Shown one piece after another: positions 11,301 through 21,703 of a DNA stretch of 64,000 nucleotides. Every line of letters starts with the position of its first letter. Position 1 is the first letter of the stretch. Made by a program: the position numbers and the translations under genes. The notes under the pieces were generated by a model. The model made no database searches. It saw nothing but the letters and a program-made list of their open reading frames with translations, and was not told where the DNA came from. This DNA comes from Lolium rigidum (Eukaryota > Streptophyta > Magnoliopsida > Poales > Poaceae), in the NCBI RefSeq assembly GCF_022539505.1, contig NC_061514.1, positions 330,257,090 to 330,321,089 on the forward strand. The letters are read 5' to 3'.

Positions 11301-11569
11301 GCACCTACGCTGTCCTGCTAGGGAGGGATTGGATTCACGCCAACTGCTGCATTCCATCTACAATGCACCAATGCCTGATACAATGGGATGGAGATGACGT
11401 GGAAGTCGTGCATGCAGATGACTCGATCGAGGTCTCGATAGCCGGCATGAATATATGGGACTCGGAAGACCAAGAGCCGCTCTCTGGAGTCAGTTTGGAC
11501 GGCTGTGATCGCATCGAAGTGACAAAAAACGGGATAAGGCTAGTCTTATCCACCGGCCTGGTAGAGTAG
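8358..11569 (+). pseudogene. gag-protease polyprotein of element B, two frameshifts
   Basis: The start is the ATG at 8358 (MSNSADEVVGEP). Gag runs through a capsid-like core (PPKYRLPEFSKFNG, then SIEHVSRYLAHLG and WKQLEEQFHVQY) and a Cys/His region (CKWHHSFTHTTNDC) to an Arg/Asp-rich segment. A second Cys/His set follows (CPFFKHCW and CPEC). The protease has the active-site motif VDTGAAVNIMPYS near 11100-11140 and the LLGRDWI strand near 11315. It would build the particle and cut the polyprotein. A 1-nt shift near 8578 and another near 9520 break the frame into three parts, so this copy cannot make the full protein. The stop at 11567-11569 comes before the pol stub. Confidence 0.9.
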
Positions 11570-11830
11570 CAAGAGCAACATCCATCGACATACGTGGCAA
11601 GGCCGATCCCTGCGATCGGCCCCAAAAAATAAAAAGCGAGGATCTCACCTCAAGCATGTCACGTAGTCGTAGTAGGAAGACTCCCTCCTGAAAGGGAGCA
11701 CATATAAGTTGTGAGCCTTCATTGAACAATACAATCAACAAGGAGGCCGATTCCAGCAATCGGCCAATATTATCCTCGCTATACGTTCTGCCTGTGTTCA
11801 GCATCGATCTAACAGGCGACGGGAAGATTA

Positions 11831-11920
11831 GGATACGGGTTTACATCGACTGAAGAGATTGACATTGGTCCTGGGGATAAGCCACGACCAACACTTTTTC
11901 AGCAAAAGTTATATCTGATG
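11831..11920 (+). pseudogene. Stub of the pol start in element B
   Basis: In one frame the sequence reads GYGFTSTEEIDIGPGDKPRP, which matches the beginning of plant Tat-type pol before the reverse transcriptase. It continues about ten more residues and then becomes unrelated. By about 12005 the sequence equals the region around the integrase stop of element A. Nearly all of pol was removed by one internal deletion between about 11920 and 12005. Confidence 0.75.
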
Positions 11921-12192
11921 AGCCTATGTTCAGGTACAGTTCCTGGAATCGGATAACTGGAGAGCCGATATCTTCATTTACTTGAAAGATTCGGCTCGGG
12001 GGGCACCTAATATGGGATAACGGACAATGAAATATGGGGCCGATGCACGAAATCGGCCAGTAAAAAAAATATACAGGATACAAGTACAGACGATGCACAG
12101 ACATCGACTTTAGAACTAAAAAGCCGATGCACAGCCATCGACTCTAGAGGTACAAGCTCAATTGAGCAGTTATCAAGTTACATAGAGAGGCT

Positions 12193-15100
12193 CTACTGAA
12201 GAAATGCCTCAAGGGCATGAAGGGCATCAGCACGAACACGATCCACCTCAGCGATCTCGGCCTCATCATCTTCGTCATTGCCTGTCACCAACTGCTTGGT
12301 CAGGGCACGTATTTCGGCCAGATCAATCTTCAGTTCAACTTTGAGGCCTTCTGCTTCCTCGTGGGAGTGGGCAATAAGAGCTTCCTTAGCTTGGATGAGC
12401 TGTTTGGTTGCCCGGACCCTCTCTTCAAGGTCCTCCAACTCCTTTCGCAAGATCTCAAGTTCAGCAGTGCCGACAGAGGTGTCAGTTTTGGCGTCCAAAG
12501 CTGCCTTCTTCCCATTAAGCCGCTGACATTTGTCTGCAATATCGGCTTTCAACGGAAGCTGAGAATGGCGTAGGTCGATTCTCTGACGAGCCAATTTCAC
12601 CCTTGACCTGTAGGCAGACAGAGTCACAACTGGCCAGAGTTTCACCTGCAACGTCACCGGGAGATGAGGCTGGATGTCTTCAAGAATGCTCTTCACTTCC
12701 TCGGGGTTTTCAACCAATGTCTCAATTGAGGAGGAGAGCAGGGCCTTGAGATGCTGGAGTTGACCATGTGTAGCGCTAGGTCCTGGCTCTTCACTTACTT
12801 TAGAAGTAGCTGGTTCGATGGATTCAGGGTCGAACGTTAGCAAACTTGAGAGGTCATAACCCTGACAACAAGAACAACGTCAGTATACAGCGAAAGAGAA
12901 GGGTAAAGCTAAGGGAAGGGAGTGTACCTCTCCTAAGACCAGAGGAACAGCCGATGAAGAGGTGATCGGCTCTTGGGTTTCCGCTGTGGGCTTGGCCAAG
13001 TTGGCAACCTTGTCAGCTGCACTTTTAAGAGTTGCTAGGTCCAGGGTGGCGGATGGCATCAGTACCTCCTCGACTTCACCACTAGAGGTGTCATCAGTCT
13101 GCAAAGGAAGTGGTTAGCCGATGAGTACATCAATGGGTTAGCATGAAATATGAGCCAAGAAGAGTATGGAGGGTAATTACATTCGAAATCTCCTGGTTTA
13201 ATGAAGAGGCTTGTGGTTCCTTGCGAGCTCTCTTGATGCATCGGCTCTTTGTGCGTAGACTGCCCTGCCCTGCTTTGATGGGAGTTTGGGAAGCAGCAGG
13301 TTCAGGAGCTGACCTTTTCTTGGAAGCCGACGGTGGCAAGTCTGGCTGGCTCTGCGTGGTGGTTTTCCCAGAGTTGCCTGAGCTCGAGTCCCCTCGACTG
13401 GACTGTGTCTCCTCACTGGAGTTTTCTTCAGTAGAGGCTTGTAAAAGAAATACAAGCATGTTGCAGAAGCCTAGAAGGATAGATGAAATCAGCCAAGTCC
13501 TGGATCAGCTTACGTGCAAACTTTCTTGAGCTGGAGTGGGGCTTTGGCGCTTCAAGGTCTTCCTGGCAGCTACTTTCCTCACTGCTGTTCTCGCCTTGAC
13601 TGAGGCTCGGGGGCAGCTGGCCCAGAAGATACCCTGCTCTTGGAAGCCGATTTTGGCGTCATCGGCTGGCTCTGCATCACAACCTTTTTCAAAGGTGGTG
13701 AGTTTTTGCAGAAGAGGACCACTGGAGCTGGTGGGAGGAATCTGAAGGGGGAACCGTCATCATGTACAGGTTCTGGACCGTCCTGTTGCTGCAAGGAGAC
13801 AGAGCAAGGTTATAAAAGAAAAGAAATCATTGTAAGCTACTGCAAGATAATTCGGGAGTAGTGGTACCTGTTCTGCAGGGATATCATAATCAGCATCAAG
13901 TTGTTTCAGCAATGGTCCCAGAGCTCTCCTGAAGGCATGAGTCTTCCACATGGACCACCAGGTCTCAAAACCATCGGTTGATGAGGTAAAAGAGAGGTTG
14001 TGAGGAATTGGGATGGCTAGAGCATCAAAGAAGGAGTAACACCTCTGACTGGTGAGGACATCAGGCAGCTCAGCTCTGCTCTCTGTCAGGTGGTGAAGGA
14101 AGAAATGGGGAGATACCTGTCCAAGACCAAATTGCCGGGCTGCTACGACCGGTTGATAGGACTCATAACCAGGTTTGATGATCCTGTTTGAGGTGCTCAT
14201 GCCAACTGGAAGGAAGCAGGGACAGATCATGATGGAGTACAATTGCCGGGTGCTGGCGTCATCGGCAAAGCTGTCTAGCCTGAAGGAGACTGGATTTTCA
14301 AAATTTTCAGACTCCGTATAAGGAAAGAAGAGAGGATTGTCCAGGCCTTGGTAGAAAATTCTGAACCACTCTGATGCTTCCCTGAAGGTCAGTTTGCTGC
14401 CTGGAAGGCTATATAGAGCTTGGTCGTAGCTAGTGCATCGGATCTGCTTCCCATTAGTATTTGGGAAGGTGCAAGTGGCTAAAGGTGGAAAGTTTGGGAT
14501 CTGGTTTTGGAAGTACAGCTGAGCCCATAGCTGAATGAACCACCAGGGACCTCCTGTTTTGACTGTCTTTTGGGAAAACAGTTTAACAGACATTAGCTGG
14601 AGATATCTATAGACCTCTCCAAGAAACAGTTTGCCAATGCCAAGCTGAGTGCCTCTGGCAAGTTCATAGGCCAGGGAAAGGTAGTTCTTGGTTGGAGCAA
14701 GTGAAGGGCCACAGAATATGAAGTGTTCCAACCAGAAATTCAGGAAGGCAGTGTGTTCTTTCTCTGTTACAGGGCCTTTGTTTTTCATGTGGCGTCGAAG
14801 ATAAGCACCCCAGTTTGTGCACTCTGTTTTGGAAGAAAGTGTGAAAGGGACCTTTGGCAGCATAAAAGCAGAGGGGTTCGGGGATGCAATGTCTAGACCA
14901 GTGATCATGGCCACGTCTAGTAGGGTTGGTGTCATGGGGCCATGACCAAACATGAAGCAATTCAAAACATCAGACCAAAAGTAGCCGATGGTTTTCAGAA
15001 GGTTTTCATGTTTCTCAAGGGGAGACAGTGATAAAGCTAAAGCATCGGCTATTCCCGTGGTTTCCCAGGTGGCTTGGTGAGTTTTGGATATTCTATTGTA

Positions 15101-15432
15101 CCATGAAACCCAATCTTCAGGAGGATTAGGCCAGGCTCGTAAGCAGTCGGCCCAAGAAGTCAGATCTAAATTCTGGTTCACGAAGGGAATTCTATTGGCC
15201 TCGCATGAAATCAAATGGGCAGGACTCTCGGTAGAACGAGGGCCAAGATAGAGAGCATTTGGGAGAGAAGGTTGCGGCAGCAGAATGTCTGATACCTAAA
15301 AAATTAATGACGGGATGAGACATTAATTCAGATGTTTACTGTAATTCTAACACTATGCTCGGACAGCGAGGAGCGGTTGAGGATTACCTTCAGGCCAGAG
15401 ACTGTAGCGTTGGTGTTGGATGATTCCGCCAT
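12193..15432 (-). CDS. Antisense intron-containing gene in element B: plant-mobile-domain-like protein with coiled-coil tail
   Basis: My reading on the minus strand, 5' to 3': exon 1 15432-15388 (MAESSNTNATVSGLK), exon 2 15295-13868, exon 3 about 13788-13514, exon 4 about 13437-13181, exon 5 13098-12928, exon 6 12861-12193. Introns follow GT-AG. Exons 1, 2, 5 and 6 join in phase 0. The long exon 2 includes GHGPMTPTLLDVAMITG, characteristic of the 'aminotransferase-like, plant mobile domain' family, whose molecular role is unclear. Exons 3-5 are Ser/Pro/Lys-rich. Exon 6 is a charged helical region with heptad-like Leu/Glu/Lys spacing, a likely coiled coil. Exons 3 and 4 together leave one extra base, so either a 1-nt indel or a misplaced junction exists. 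It lies between the lost pol and the 3' LTR, facing the element. Confidence 0.75.
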
Positions 15433-15797
15433 TGGATTCGCTGCAGAGTTGAATTTGTGCAATTGAGATCTGAGATTCGCGTGGCCGTAAGTTGGATCTG
15501 TTCGAGCAGCGATTTGGGGATCTGAGTGTTACTCTTTCAGATAAGTTGCAGGTTACCGTTTGAATAGGCAACTGAGTTGGCCTTGCTTGCGTTTTATGGT
15601 AAAGGCCGATGCGCTGCCATCGGCTCTTGGCGCGTTGACTTGTTTTGACAATCGGCAAAATTGATAAGGAAGCAAAATCGGCTTAGAAATATTTTCTTTA
15701 TTAATAAAAGGGGCTTTTACAGAGAAGAGCCGATTGCTCAAGGAAGGAAGAACAAAAGCCGATTACTACTACTAGTCCTATGCTAGTAGTCCCTAAT

Positions 15798-16277
15798 CTA
15801 AGGGCCGTCGCTGCCCTCGTCATCGCCGTCGTCGCTGCCGCCGGCACTGCTGCCGGCGGGCTCCTCGTCGCTGCTCCCGTAGCCCTCGACGGGGGCCTCT
15901 TCCTCCTCGTCGTCGTCGTCGTCATCGTCGTCCGACCCGGCGCGGAAGCGCTTCGCCGGCGGGTATTCGTCGGAGGAATCGTCGTCCTCCTCTTCCTCCT
16001 CCTCGTCGGAGGAGGTGAAGTCGTCCCAGGAGAAGAGGTCATCCTCGCTCTCCTCCTCCAGCTCCCCGTCGACGAGGAACTGGAAGTCGTCTTCTCCGTC
16101 GGTCAAGGACTTGTCGTCCTCGGACCAGATGGAGGAATCATGGTCCTCGATGTCCCACTTCTCTGGGGCGCGGAGGTCGTACGCCGCCAGCGAGTCCCAC
16201 TCCGGCGTGGGCTCACGGGAGGAGGAAGATGAGGAGGAGAGACCCGATGAGGCAGAGGAGGAGAAGGAGGAAGACAT
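15798..16277 (-). CDS. Antisense acidic Ser/Asp/Glu-rich protein of element B (159 aa)
   Basis: The ATG is at 16277. The protein starts with a serine run (residues 2-20), then REPTPEWDSLAAYDL, then long acidic tracts broken by one basic patch PPAKRFRAG near residue 108, a possible nuclear signal. No known fold is visible; it is probably disordered. I recall similar acidic proteins predicted from Triticeae genomes beside elements of this kind, but cannot check this. The start region is also kept as a remnant in element A (1337-1305), so the ORF is an old part of the family. It reads in the same direction as the antisense gene downstream. The opposite strand is also open here because of low-complexity codons, and I reject that frame. 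Confidence 0.65.
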   Translation of the reverse strand: MSSSFSSSASSGLSSSSSSSREPTPEWDSLAAYDLRAPEKWDIEDHDSSIWSEDDKSLTDGEDDFQFLVDGELEEESEDDLFSWDDFTSSDEEEEEEDDDSSDEYPPAKRFRAGSDDDDDDDDEEEEAPVEGYGSSDEEPAGSSAGGSDDGDDEGSDGP

Positions 16278-16562
16278 GGCTACAGAGGAAGGGGGTTTTT
16301 TGCCGACGGCTAGTACGGAGAAAGAGGATGAAGAGGCGAACTGCTCGGCGCGGTTAAATAAAGGGATATAGTGGAGAGTTGATGTTACAGCGGTTTCCGA
16401 GGAAGTGGTGCCAAAGAACTGTCAAATCGTGCAGAGAAGTTGAGAAGGCAAGGCATCATGATGAGGGATACTGTGACGGTTCTGCTCTGCCACGACGTGA
16501 CCGAACAAAGAAAAAAAACAGAGTGGTTGTGAAATTATCATTGCCAAAACCAGGGGGGCATG

Positions 16563-17719
16563 TGTTATCACCAGATTTTAACCAAATCTGGAGATGGGTC
16601 GTGATTAAATGGGCTTAGAGAATATGCACGGAAAATATTCCTGAACCGGCCTTGTATAAGAAGTTTGGGCTAGATTGCCCGTGTATCTGTAAATTATAGT
16701 AGGATACGTGTCGGTTAGAATTAAGAGATAGAGTTTAGCTCGTACACGGTTGGGTTTATTCCCAAGTTAGAAAGTCTACGGACTATAAATATGCATCTAG
16801 GGTTATTGAGAAAGGAGGACGATCACGTTCACAACAAATCAATCTAGGCGCATCGCCACCCCTTGTTTCGAGGGTTTCTCCCGGGTAAGCAAGATGCTGC
16901 CTAGATCGCATCTTGCGATCTAGGCAGTATCAGTTTATTCGTTGTTGGTGTTGCTCGTGCTGAAGCCTTTTTTATGGCAAGCAACACCCTTATCTTAGAT
17001 GTTTTGGGGCTGACGTTGATGCTTTCATGATATGCTTGCTTAGCTACGCTGCCCCTCGATATCTAGCTGCCCTTACACCTATCTTAGGTGTAAGGGCAAC
17101 ATCTTGCTTGTTCTTTATTTAGTAGATCTAATCCATTATAGTTGTTCCTTGTTCATCAAGGATTGGTTTGATATCCGCATGGTTAGGCCTTATAAACGGG
17201 TTGAACGATCCGGTAGTGCGTAAGGTGTGGTTTATTAAGCCCTAGAGGGATTGTTCCGGAGATCAACTTCATGTTGGTTTTTAGGCCTCTTTAGGGCTGG
17301 TTTTCCATCATCTTACGTATCTGCTAGGCTCGACTACGCGTAGCATGTTCCGGTTATGCGGTGAAAACCCTAGACTATCGTAGATTAGTTTAGCTTGATA
17401 TTGACAAAGCATGATCCCCATGTCATTAACGTGAACCATGGGGCAATCGGCTCTTTGAGCCGATCCACAGGGCAACCTAAGAGCCGATCGAGGCTCGTAT
17501 TTAATGTTTCCGTGTTTGCCATGCAGGAAACTAGTCGAAGCAATCCATCACCTTCCTGACCAGGTATAGGTCAGGTGGCACGCCCTCACAAACGCCAGGA
17601 CGTGTGCCGGAGCATTGCGGGCCGTTGCCCGAGGGACCAGGATCCACCAGCAGTCCTGGGAGCCTCCCGGCTCTCCGTGTTGCCCGTCGCTGCTCGCCGG
17701 TGGGTTTTGGTAGGCAACA
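16563..17719 (+). repeat. 3' LTR of element B
   Basis: 1157 bp, starting TGTTATCACCAG and ending TAGGCAACA. It is preceded by a purine-rich tract (aaaaccagggggg). Hairpins are intact at 16897-16927, 17070-17096 and 17555-17575. Confidence 0.93.
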
Positions 17720-17830
17720 ATTGCCAACAAGAGGTGGCAGCTCCTCACCACAAGCCTACTCTCCCAACTGCCAGGAAGACAAAATAAGAACTATGGAAGA
17801 GCTTCGCGAGCCGCCACCTGTCAAACTCCT
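17720..17830 (+). pseudogene. LINE remnant, right piece
   Basis: Continues the LINE reading frame of 6700-7143 after element B, with HHKPTL and a stop-interrupted ELWKSF, like the end of plant LINE ORF2 proteins. Confidence 0.45.
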
Positions 17831-19240
17831 CCTTGATCCTCTCATTGATGGTTACCTAGGATACCACTGTTCCATTGAAGACCACGCCGTTTCGATGCCT
17901 AAATGCACCAAAACACCACCTAATGGATTTGGATGACTAGCAATGCCTTGATCTTTAGAAGGATAGGCCAAACTTCTACGGATGCAGAACAAGATTTAAG
18001 CAGGAGATATGTTGGCTTAAGTCCCAACAAGGAAGAAATATGGACTTTTTCCTACTTGGGTAGACAGTTTCATGTGATTTATTTATTTCTCTGTTAAAAA
18101 AAGACTTATTTATTTCTTTTTCTTTAATGTACAAACCCTTATACTCTTTAACAGCAGAGTCCCACTGTTTCTCGTAAAAGAATACTGTTTTATGATTTAT
18201 CCATAAGTGCTACAGTTCCTCAACTATAAGCAGTGGATGAATGTTGGGAACGGTGAAGGGAAAAAGTGGCGTGTAAGGCTCTCTGTAGTCTTAGGGTGTG
18301 TATTCTTTTGCAGCAGCATGGCAACTGGAATTGTTCAGGTTGAAATTAAAGATGTACTCTCGAAAAGGATCAACAATGATAATGGGCGGGTCAAACTTTG
18401 TACTCCTCAGAAGAACAAAGTGAACTCAAGGATAAATGGCAGAATTGTGGTTCAGTTACTAAATCTGCACCAAGTTCTACTGGCAAGTCCCCTAGAAGGC
18501 TAGAAGTCAGCTTCGAATACTAAATCTGCACAAGTGATTCTACTCATTCGGCTGGCAGTTCAAAGAAGCGGGCAAGAACACTGTGAGAGTAGATGGCTGA
18601 AAAGGATGAGCTTGAGAGAAAGGAGAACATATTGATCAAGATGAATGAGTGGCAATACCATTGTTGTAATCCCGTTCTGCAGGCAGTAAAATATCTTACT
18701 CCCTCCGTCCAACAAAGGATGTTTCGACTTCGTCTAAATTTGAATCTACCAGTGATCAAATTGTGCATCTGTCATGCAGAACTATGGAAGAAATACTAAG
18801 TTACGGGAGACTGAAACTTAAAACCTAAACATTTCCTTGCATCAATCGTGGTAAAGGCGGAACAATAGTAAGGGGTCGAGCTGCCAAGTTGTGAAAGGTT
18901 AATAATTCTGTCTTTCTTGTGTTGTTGCGTTGTTTTGCTGCTACTTTGTGCTTAGGCACGCTTGTTGTGGAACTCTATTTTTTTCTCTCTTCTATGATCA
19001 ATGAAAGCAGCACGTCTGACTTTCGTAAAGAAAAAGGTTAATAATTCTTGTCTGAACACTAAAGATTCTATTCATCTCATGCTCTTCCTTGTTCTAATTA
19101 GACCAAGGCTGCTAGTTGTGTTCTCCGGAAGCTATACAATCTGAAAACACTGGATAACAATTCTTGTCCTGATGAGTGCTAACTTTCTTCAGTATACCGT
19201 CGGTAGAATAAATTCAGATATCTACTAGTGCGCCAGTAGA
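17831..19240. other. Gene-poor stretch with possible unidentified gene relic
   Basis: Two short readable pieces around 18200-18500 and 18590-18690 include a Ser/Lys-rich part (SAGSSKKRARTL, in a broken frame). The phrase actaaatctgcac occurs twice (about 18459 and 18521). They may be exons of a decayed gene, but I recognise no family. The rest holds no gene I can support. Confidence 0.35.
18697..18790. mobile_element. Stowaway-type MITE fragment
   Basis: TA followed by CTCCCTCCGTCC and a stretch with ttcgtctaaatttgaat is the usual start of grass Tc1/mariner-derived Stowaway elements. I do not find a clean matching right end, so the copy looks truncated or decayed. Confidence 0.6.
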
Positions 19241-19492
19241 TACATCTAAGAATCGACTCTGTAACCTGATTCTGATAAAACGATAGAGTTGCATATTACA
19301 AAACGAAGGGTTGGTGAACTTCTTTTAACAAAGAGTGCACACAGAAAATCAGTAAAAGATAGTGACTGAAGTGCGAAGTAGAATTGATTTACAGCACGAG
19401 TGTGCATTACTAGTGGAAGAGATGCAATATATATATCAAGAGAAAATAAAAGAAAACTACTAATATAAAGCTCTAACAAACAAGGCATAGTC
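19241..19492 (-). other. Downstream flank and probable 3' UTR of the BiP gene
   Basis: AT-rich sequence directly after the BiP stop codon, with no gene. The exact polyadenylation site cannot be fixed by eye. Confidence 0.5.
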
Positions 19493-20896
19493 CTACAGCT
19501 CATCGTGATCGTCCTCCTCAGCGCTGTTATCACCCGGTGCGCCTCCAGACCTCTGGTACACCGCCGAGATGACAGGGTTGCACACTTCTTCCAACTCGCG
19601 GAGCTTCTCATCGTAGTCCTCCTTCTCCGCCTCCGGGTTGCCGTCGAGCCAGTCGTTCGCCTCCCGCACGGCCTCCTCGACCTTCTCCTTGTCGTCACTT
19701 TCCATCGCGTCGGCCATCTTACCATCCACAGTGTTCTTGATGTTGTACACGTACGTCTCCAGCTTGTTCCTGGCGTCGACGCGCTCCTTGACCTTTAGGT
19801 CCTGCTCCGCGAACTCCTCGGCCTCCTGCACCATCCGGTCGATCTCCTCCTGGCTATGACGACGGCCGTCGTTGGTGATGGTGATCTTCTCCGACTTGCC
19901 GGTTCCCTTGTCCGCCGCCTTCACGTGGAGGATGCCGTTCACGTCCACCTCAAACGTCACCTCGATCTGCGGCGTGCCCCTCGGAGCCGGTGGGATTCCA
20001 GAGAGCTCAAACTTGCCGAGGAGCCTGTTGTCCTTGGTCATGCTCCTCTCGCCCTCGTACACCTTGATGGACACGCTGGTCTGCTTGTCCTGGTACGTCG
20101 TGAACACCTGCGTCTTCTTCGTCGGCACCACGGTGTTCCTCGGGATCAGCTTCGTCATCACACCGCCGACCGTCTCCATGCCTAGGGTAAGCGGCGCGAC
20201 GTCGATCAGGATCATGTCCTTGGTCTTATCGTCGACGTGTCCACTCACGATGCTAGCCTGCACGGCGGCGCCGTACGCGACGGCCTCGTCGGGATTGACA
20301 CCCTTGTTGGGCTCTTTGCCGTTGAAGTAGTCCTTGAGGAGTTGCTGCACCTTGGGGATCCTGGTGCTGCCGCCCACGAGCACGATCTCGTCGATGTCAG
20401 CCTTCTTGAGCCCAGCGTCCGCCATGGCCTTCTTCACCGGCACCATCGTCTTCCGGAACAGGTCGTTGTTGAGCTCCTCGAACCGCGCCCTGGTGAGCTG
20501 CTCCGAGAAGTCGGTGCCGTCGAAGAGCGACTCTATCTCGACGCGCACCTGGTGCTGGTTGCTGAGCGCACGCTTGGCGCGCTCGCACTCCCGGCGCAGC
20601 TTCCCAGCAGCGCGCATGTCGCCGGCGATGTCCCGGCCGTGCTTCCGCTTGATCAGCTTGATGAAGTAGTCCATCAGGCGCTGGTCGAAATCCTCGCCTC
20701 CGAGGTGAGTGTCCCCGTTGGTCGCCAGGACCTCGAACACGCCATTGTCGATGGCCAGCACGCTGACGTCGAAGGTGCCGCCGCCAAGGTCGAACACCAG
20801 CACGTTCTTCTCGGACCCCTTCTGCTCGATGCCGTAGGCGATCGCTGCCGCGGTGGGCTCGTTGACGATGCGGAGGACGTTGAGCCCGGCGATGAC

Positions 20897-20938
<42 letters not shown>

Positions 20939-21490
20939 GGCCGGCACGGTGACCACGGCGTGCGTGACCTTCTCGCCGAGGTAGGCTTCGGCGGTCTCCT
21001 TCATCTTGGTGAGCACCATGGCGCTGACCTCCTCGGGGCTGAACACGCGCACGTCGCCGTCCTTGACCTGCACCTGGACGTGCGGCTTGCCCTTGCGATC
21101 GACGACAGAGTACGGCAGCAGCTTGATGTCCCGCTGCACGACGGCGTCGGCGAACTCCCGACCGATGAGGCGCTTGGCGTCGTAGATGGTGCGTTCCGGG
21201 TTGGCCGCCGCCTGGTTCTTGGCGGCCTCGCCGATGAGCCGCTCGCCGCCGTCGGTGAAGGCGACCCAGGAAGGGGTGATCCGGTTGCCCTGATCGTTGG
21301 CGATTATCTCGACACGGCCGTTCCGGTAGACGCCGACGCACGAGTAGGTGGTGCCGAGGTCGATGCCGATTACGGTGCCGGTGTTCCCACCGGCGCCGCC
21401 TTCGGTGGCCGCAGCGGAACCTGGGACCGCCAGAAGCAATGCGGCGACGAACACCGACAACATCCACATCGACGCACGAGCCGCTGCCAT
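19493..21490 (-). CDS. BiP: BiP: ER luminal HSP70 chaperone, intronless
   Basis: Codes for 665 aa. I start at [10 protein letters not shown] (21490), not at the in-frame Met 27 codons upstream, because this start gives a clean signal peptide (hydrophobic [14 protein letters not shown], likely cleavage near residue 27) and the TATA box lies 63 bp upstream. HSP70 signatures are present: IDLGTTYS (43-50), [12 protein letters not shown] and [15 protein letters not shown]. The ATPase domain is followed by the substrate-binding domain and a helical lid. The C-terminus HDEL is the ER retention signal. The protein binds unfolded chains in the ER lumen using ATP, with J-proteins and exchange factors. 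The coding strand is GC-rich and unbroken over 2 kb, unlike everything around it. Many plant BiP genes have several introns; this one has none. It looks functional. Confidence 0.96.
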
Positions 21491-21552
21491 CTCGACTGCT
21501 TTGCTTTGGTTAGCTGTGGTTCTCGATTGCCAAGACACGAGGAGGCTGCGAT

Positions 21553-21560
21553 ATTTATAG
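21553..21560 (-). promoter_or_regulatory. TATA box of BiP
   Basis: TATAAATA on the minus strand, 63 bp before the ATG, in a good position for a short 5' UTR. Confidence 0.75.
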
Positions 21561-21614
21561 CGGAAGTACATCCAGCATCAGGATCGTGGTGTGCTGTCTT
21601 GTCGAGTCCAAGGT

Positions 21615-21624
21615 GGACGCGTCA
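21615..21624 (-). promoter_or_regulatory. Unfolded-protein-response-like element (TGACGCGTCC)
   Basis: On the minus strand TGACGCGTCC lies about 55 bp upstream of the TATA box. It resembles the rice pUPRE-II core (TGACGCGT) bound by the IRE1-activated bZIP factor. Confidence 0.5.
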
Positions 21625-21677
21625 CGCGGGTGATTTCAGCCGTGAGATTCGCTGATCTGACGAATAAGAAGATGGCG

Positions 21678-21703
21678 TGACGTGGTAATGCGTAGACACG
21701 TGG
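21678..21703 (-). promoter_or_regulatory. CCACGTCA and CCACGTGT motifs of the BiP promoter
   Basis: Minus-strand CCACGTCA (21685-21678) carries the half-site found in plant ERSE-II/pUPRE elements. CCACGTGT (21703-21696) is a G-box type site. Their spacing before the TATA box fits ER-stress regulation by bZIP factors. Function is inferred. Confidence 0.5.

Larger units (their letters stand above)
7144..17719 (+). mobile_element. Element B: Tat-like Ty3 element without pol, carrying antisense genes
   Basis: LTRs are at 7144-8296 and 16563-17719. Flanking 5-mers are actgc (7139-7143) and attgc (17720-17724), a target duplication with one change. Order inside: primer site, gag-protease, a short stub of pol, then a jump to the sequence that follows the integrase stop in element A. 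After that come an antisense intron-containing gene (15432-12193), an antisense acidic ORF (16277-15798), a purine tract (about 16546-16560) and the 3' LTR. Reverse transcriptase, RNase H and integrase are absent, so it could move only with enzymes supplied by another element. It interrupts an older LINE. Confidence 0.93.

Noticed and set aside
15780..16371. Plus-strand frames opposite the acidic antisense ORF
   Set aside because: They are shadows of repeated GAC/GAG/TCC codons on the other strand. The minus frame has a sensible start and conserved REPTPEW segment.
18207..18503. A 98-codon frame near the MITE fragment
   Set aside because: No family was recognised and the frame is not continued by neighbouring pieces. 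Kept only as a possible relic.
20237..21655. A 472-codon open frame on the plus strand opposite BiP
   Set aside because: HSP70 genes commonly have long open antisense frames due to GC-rich codons. The protein is low-complexity in His/Val/Leu and shows no domain.
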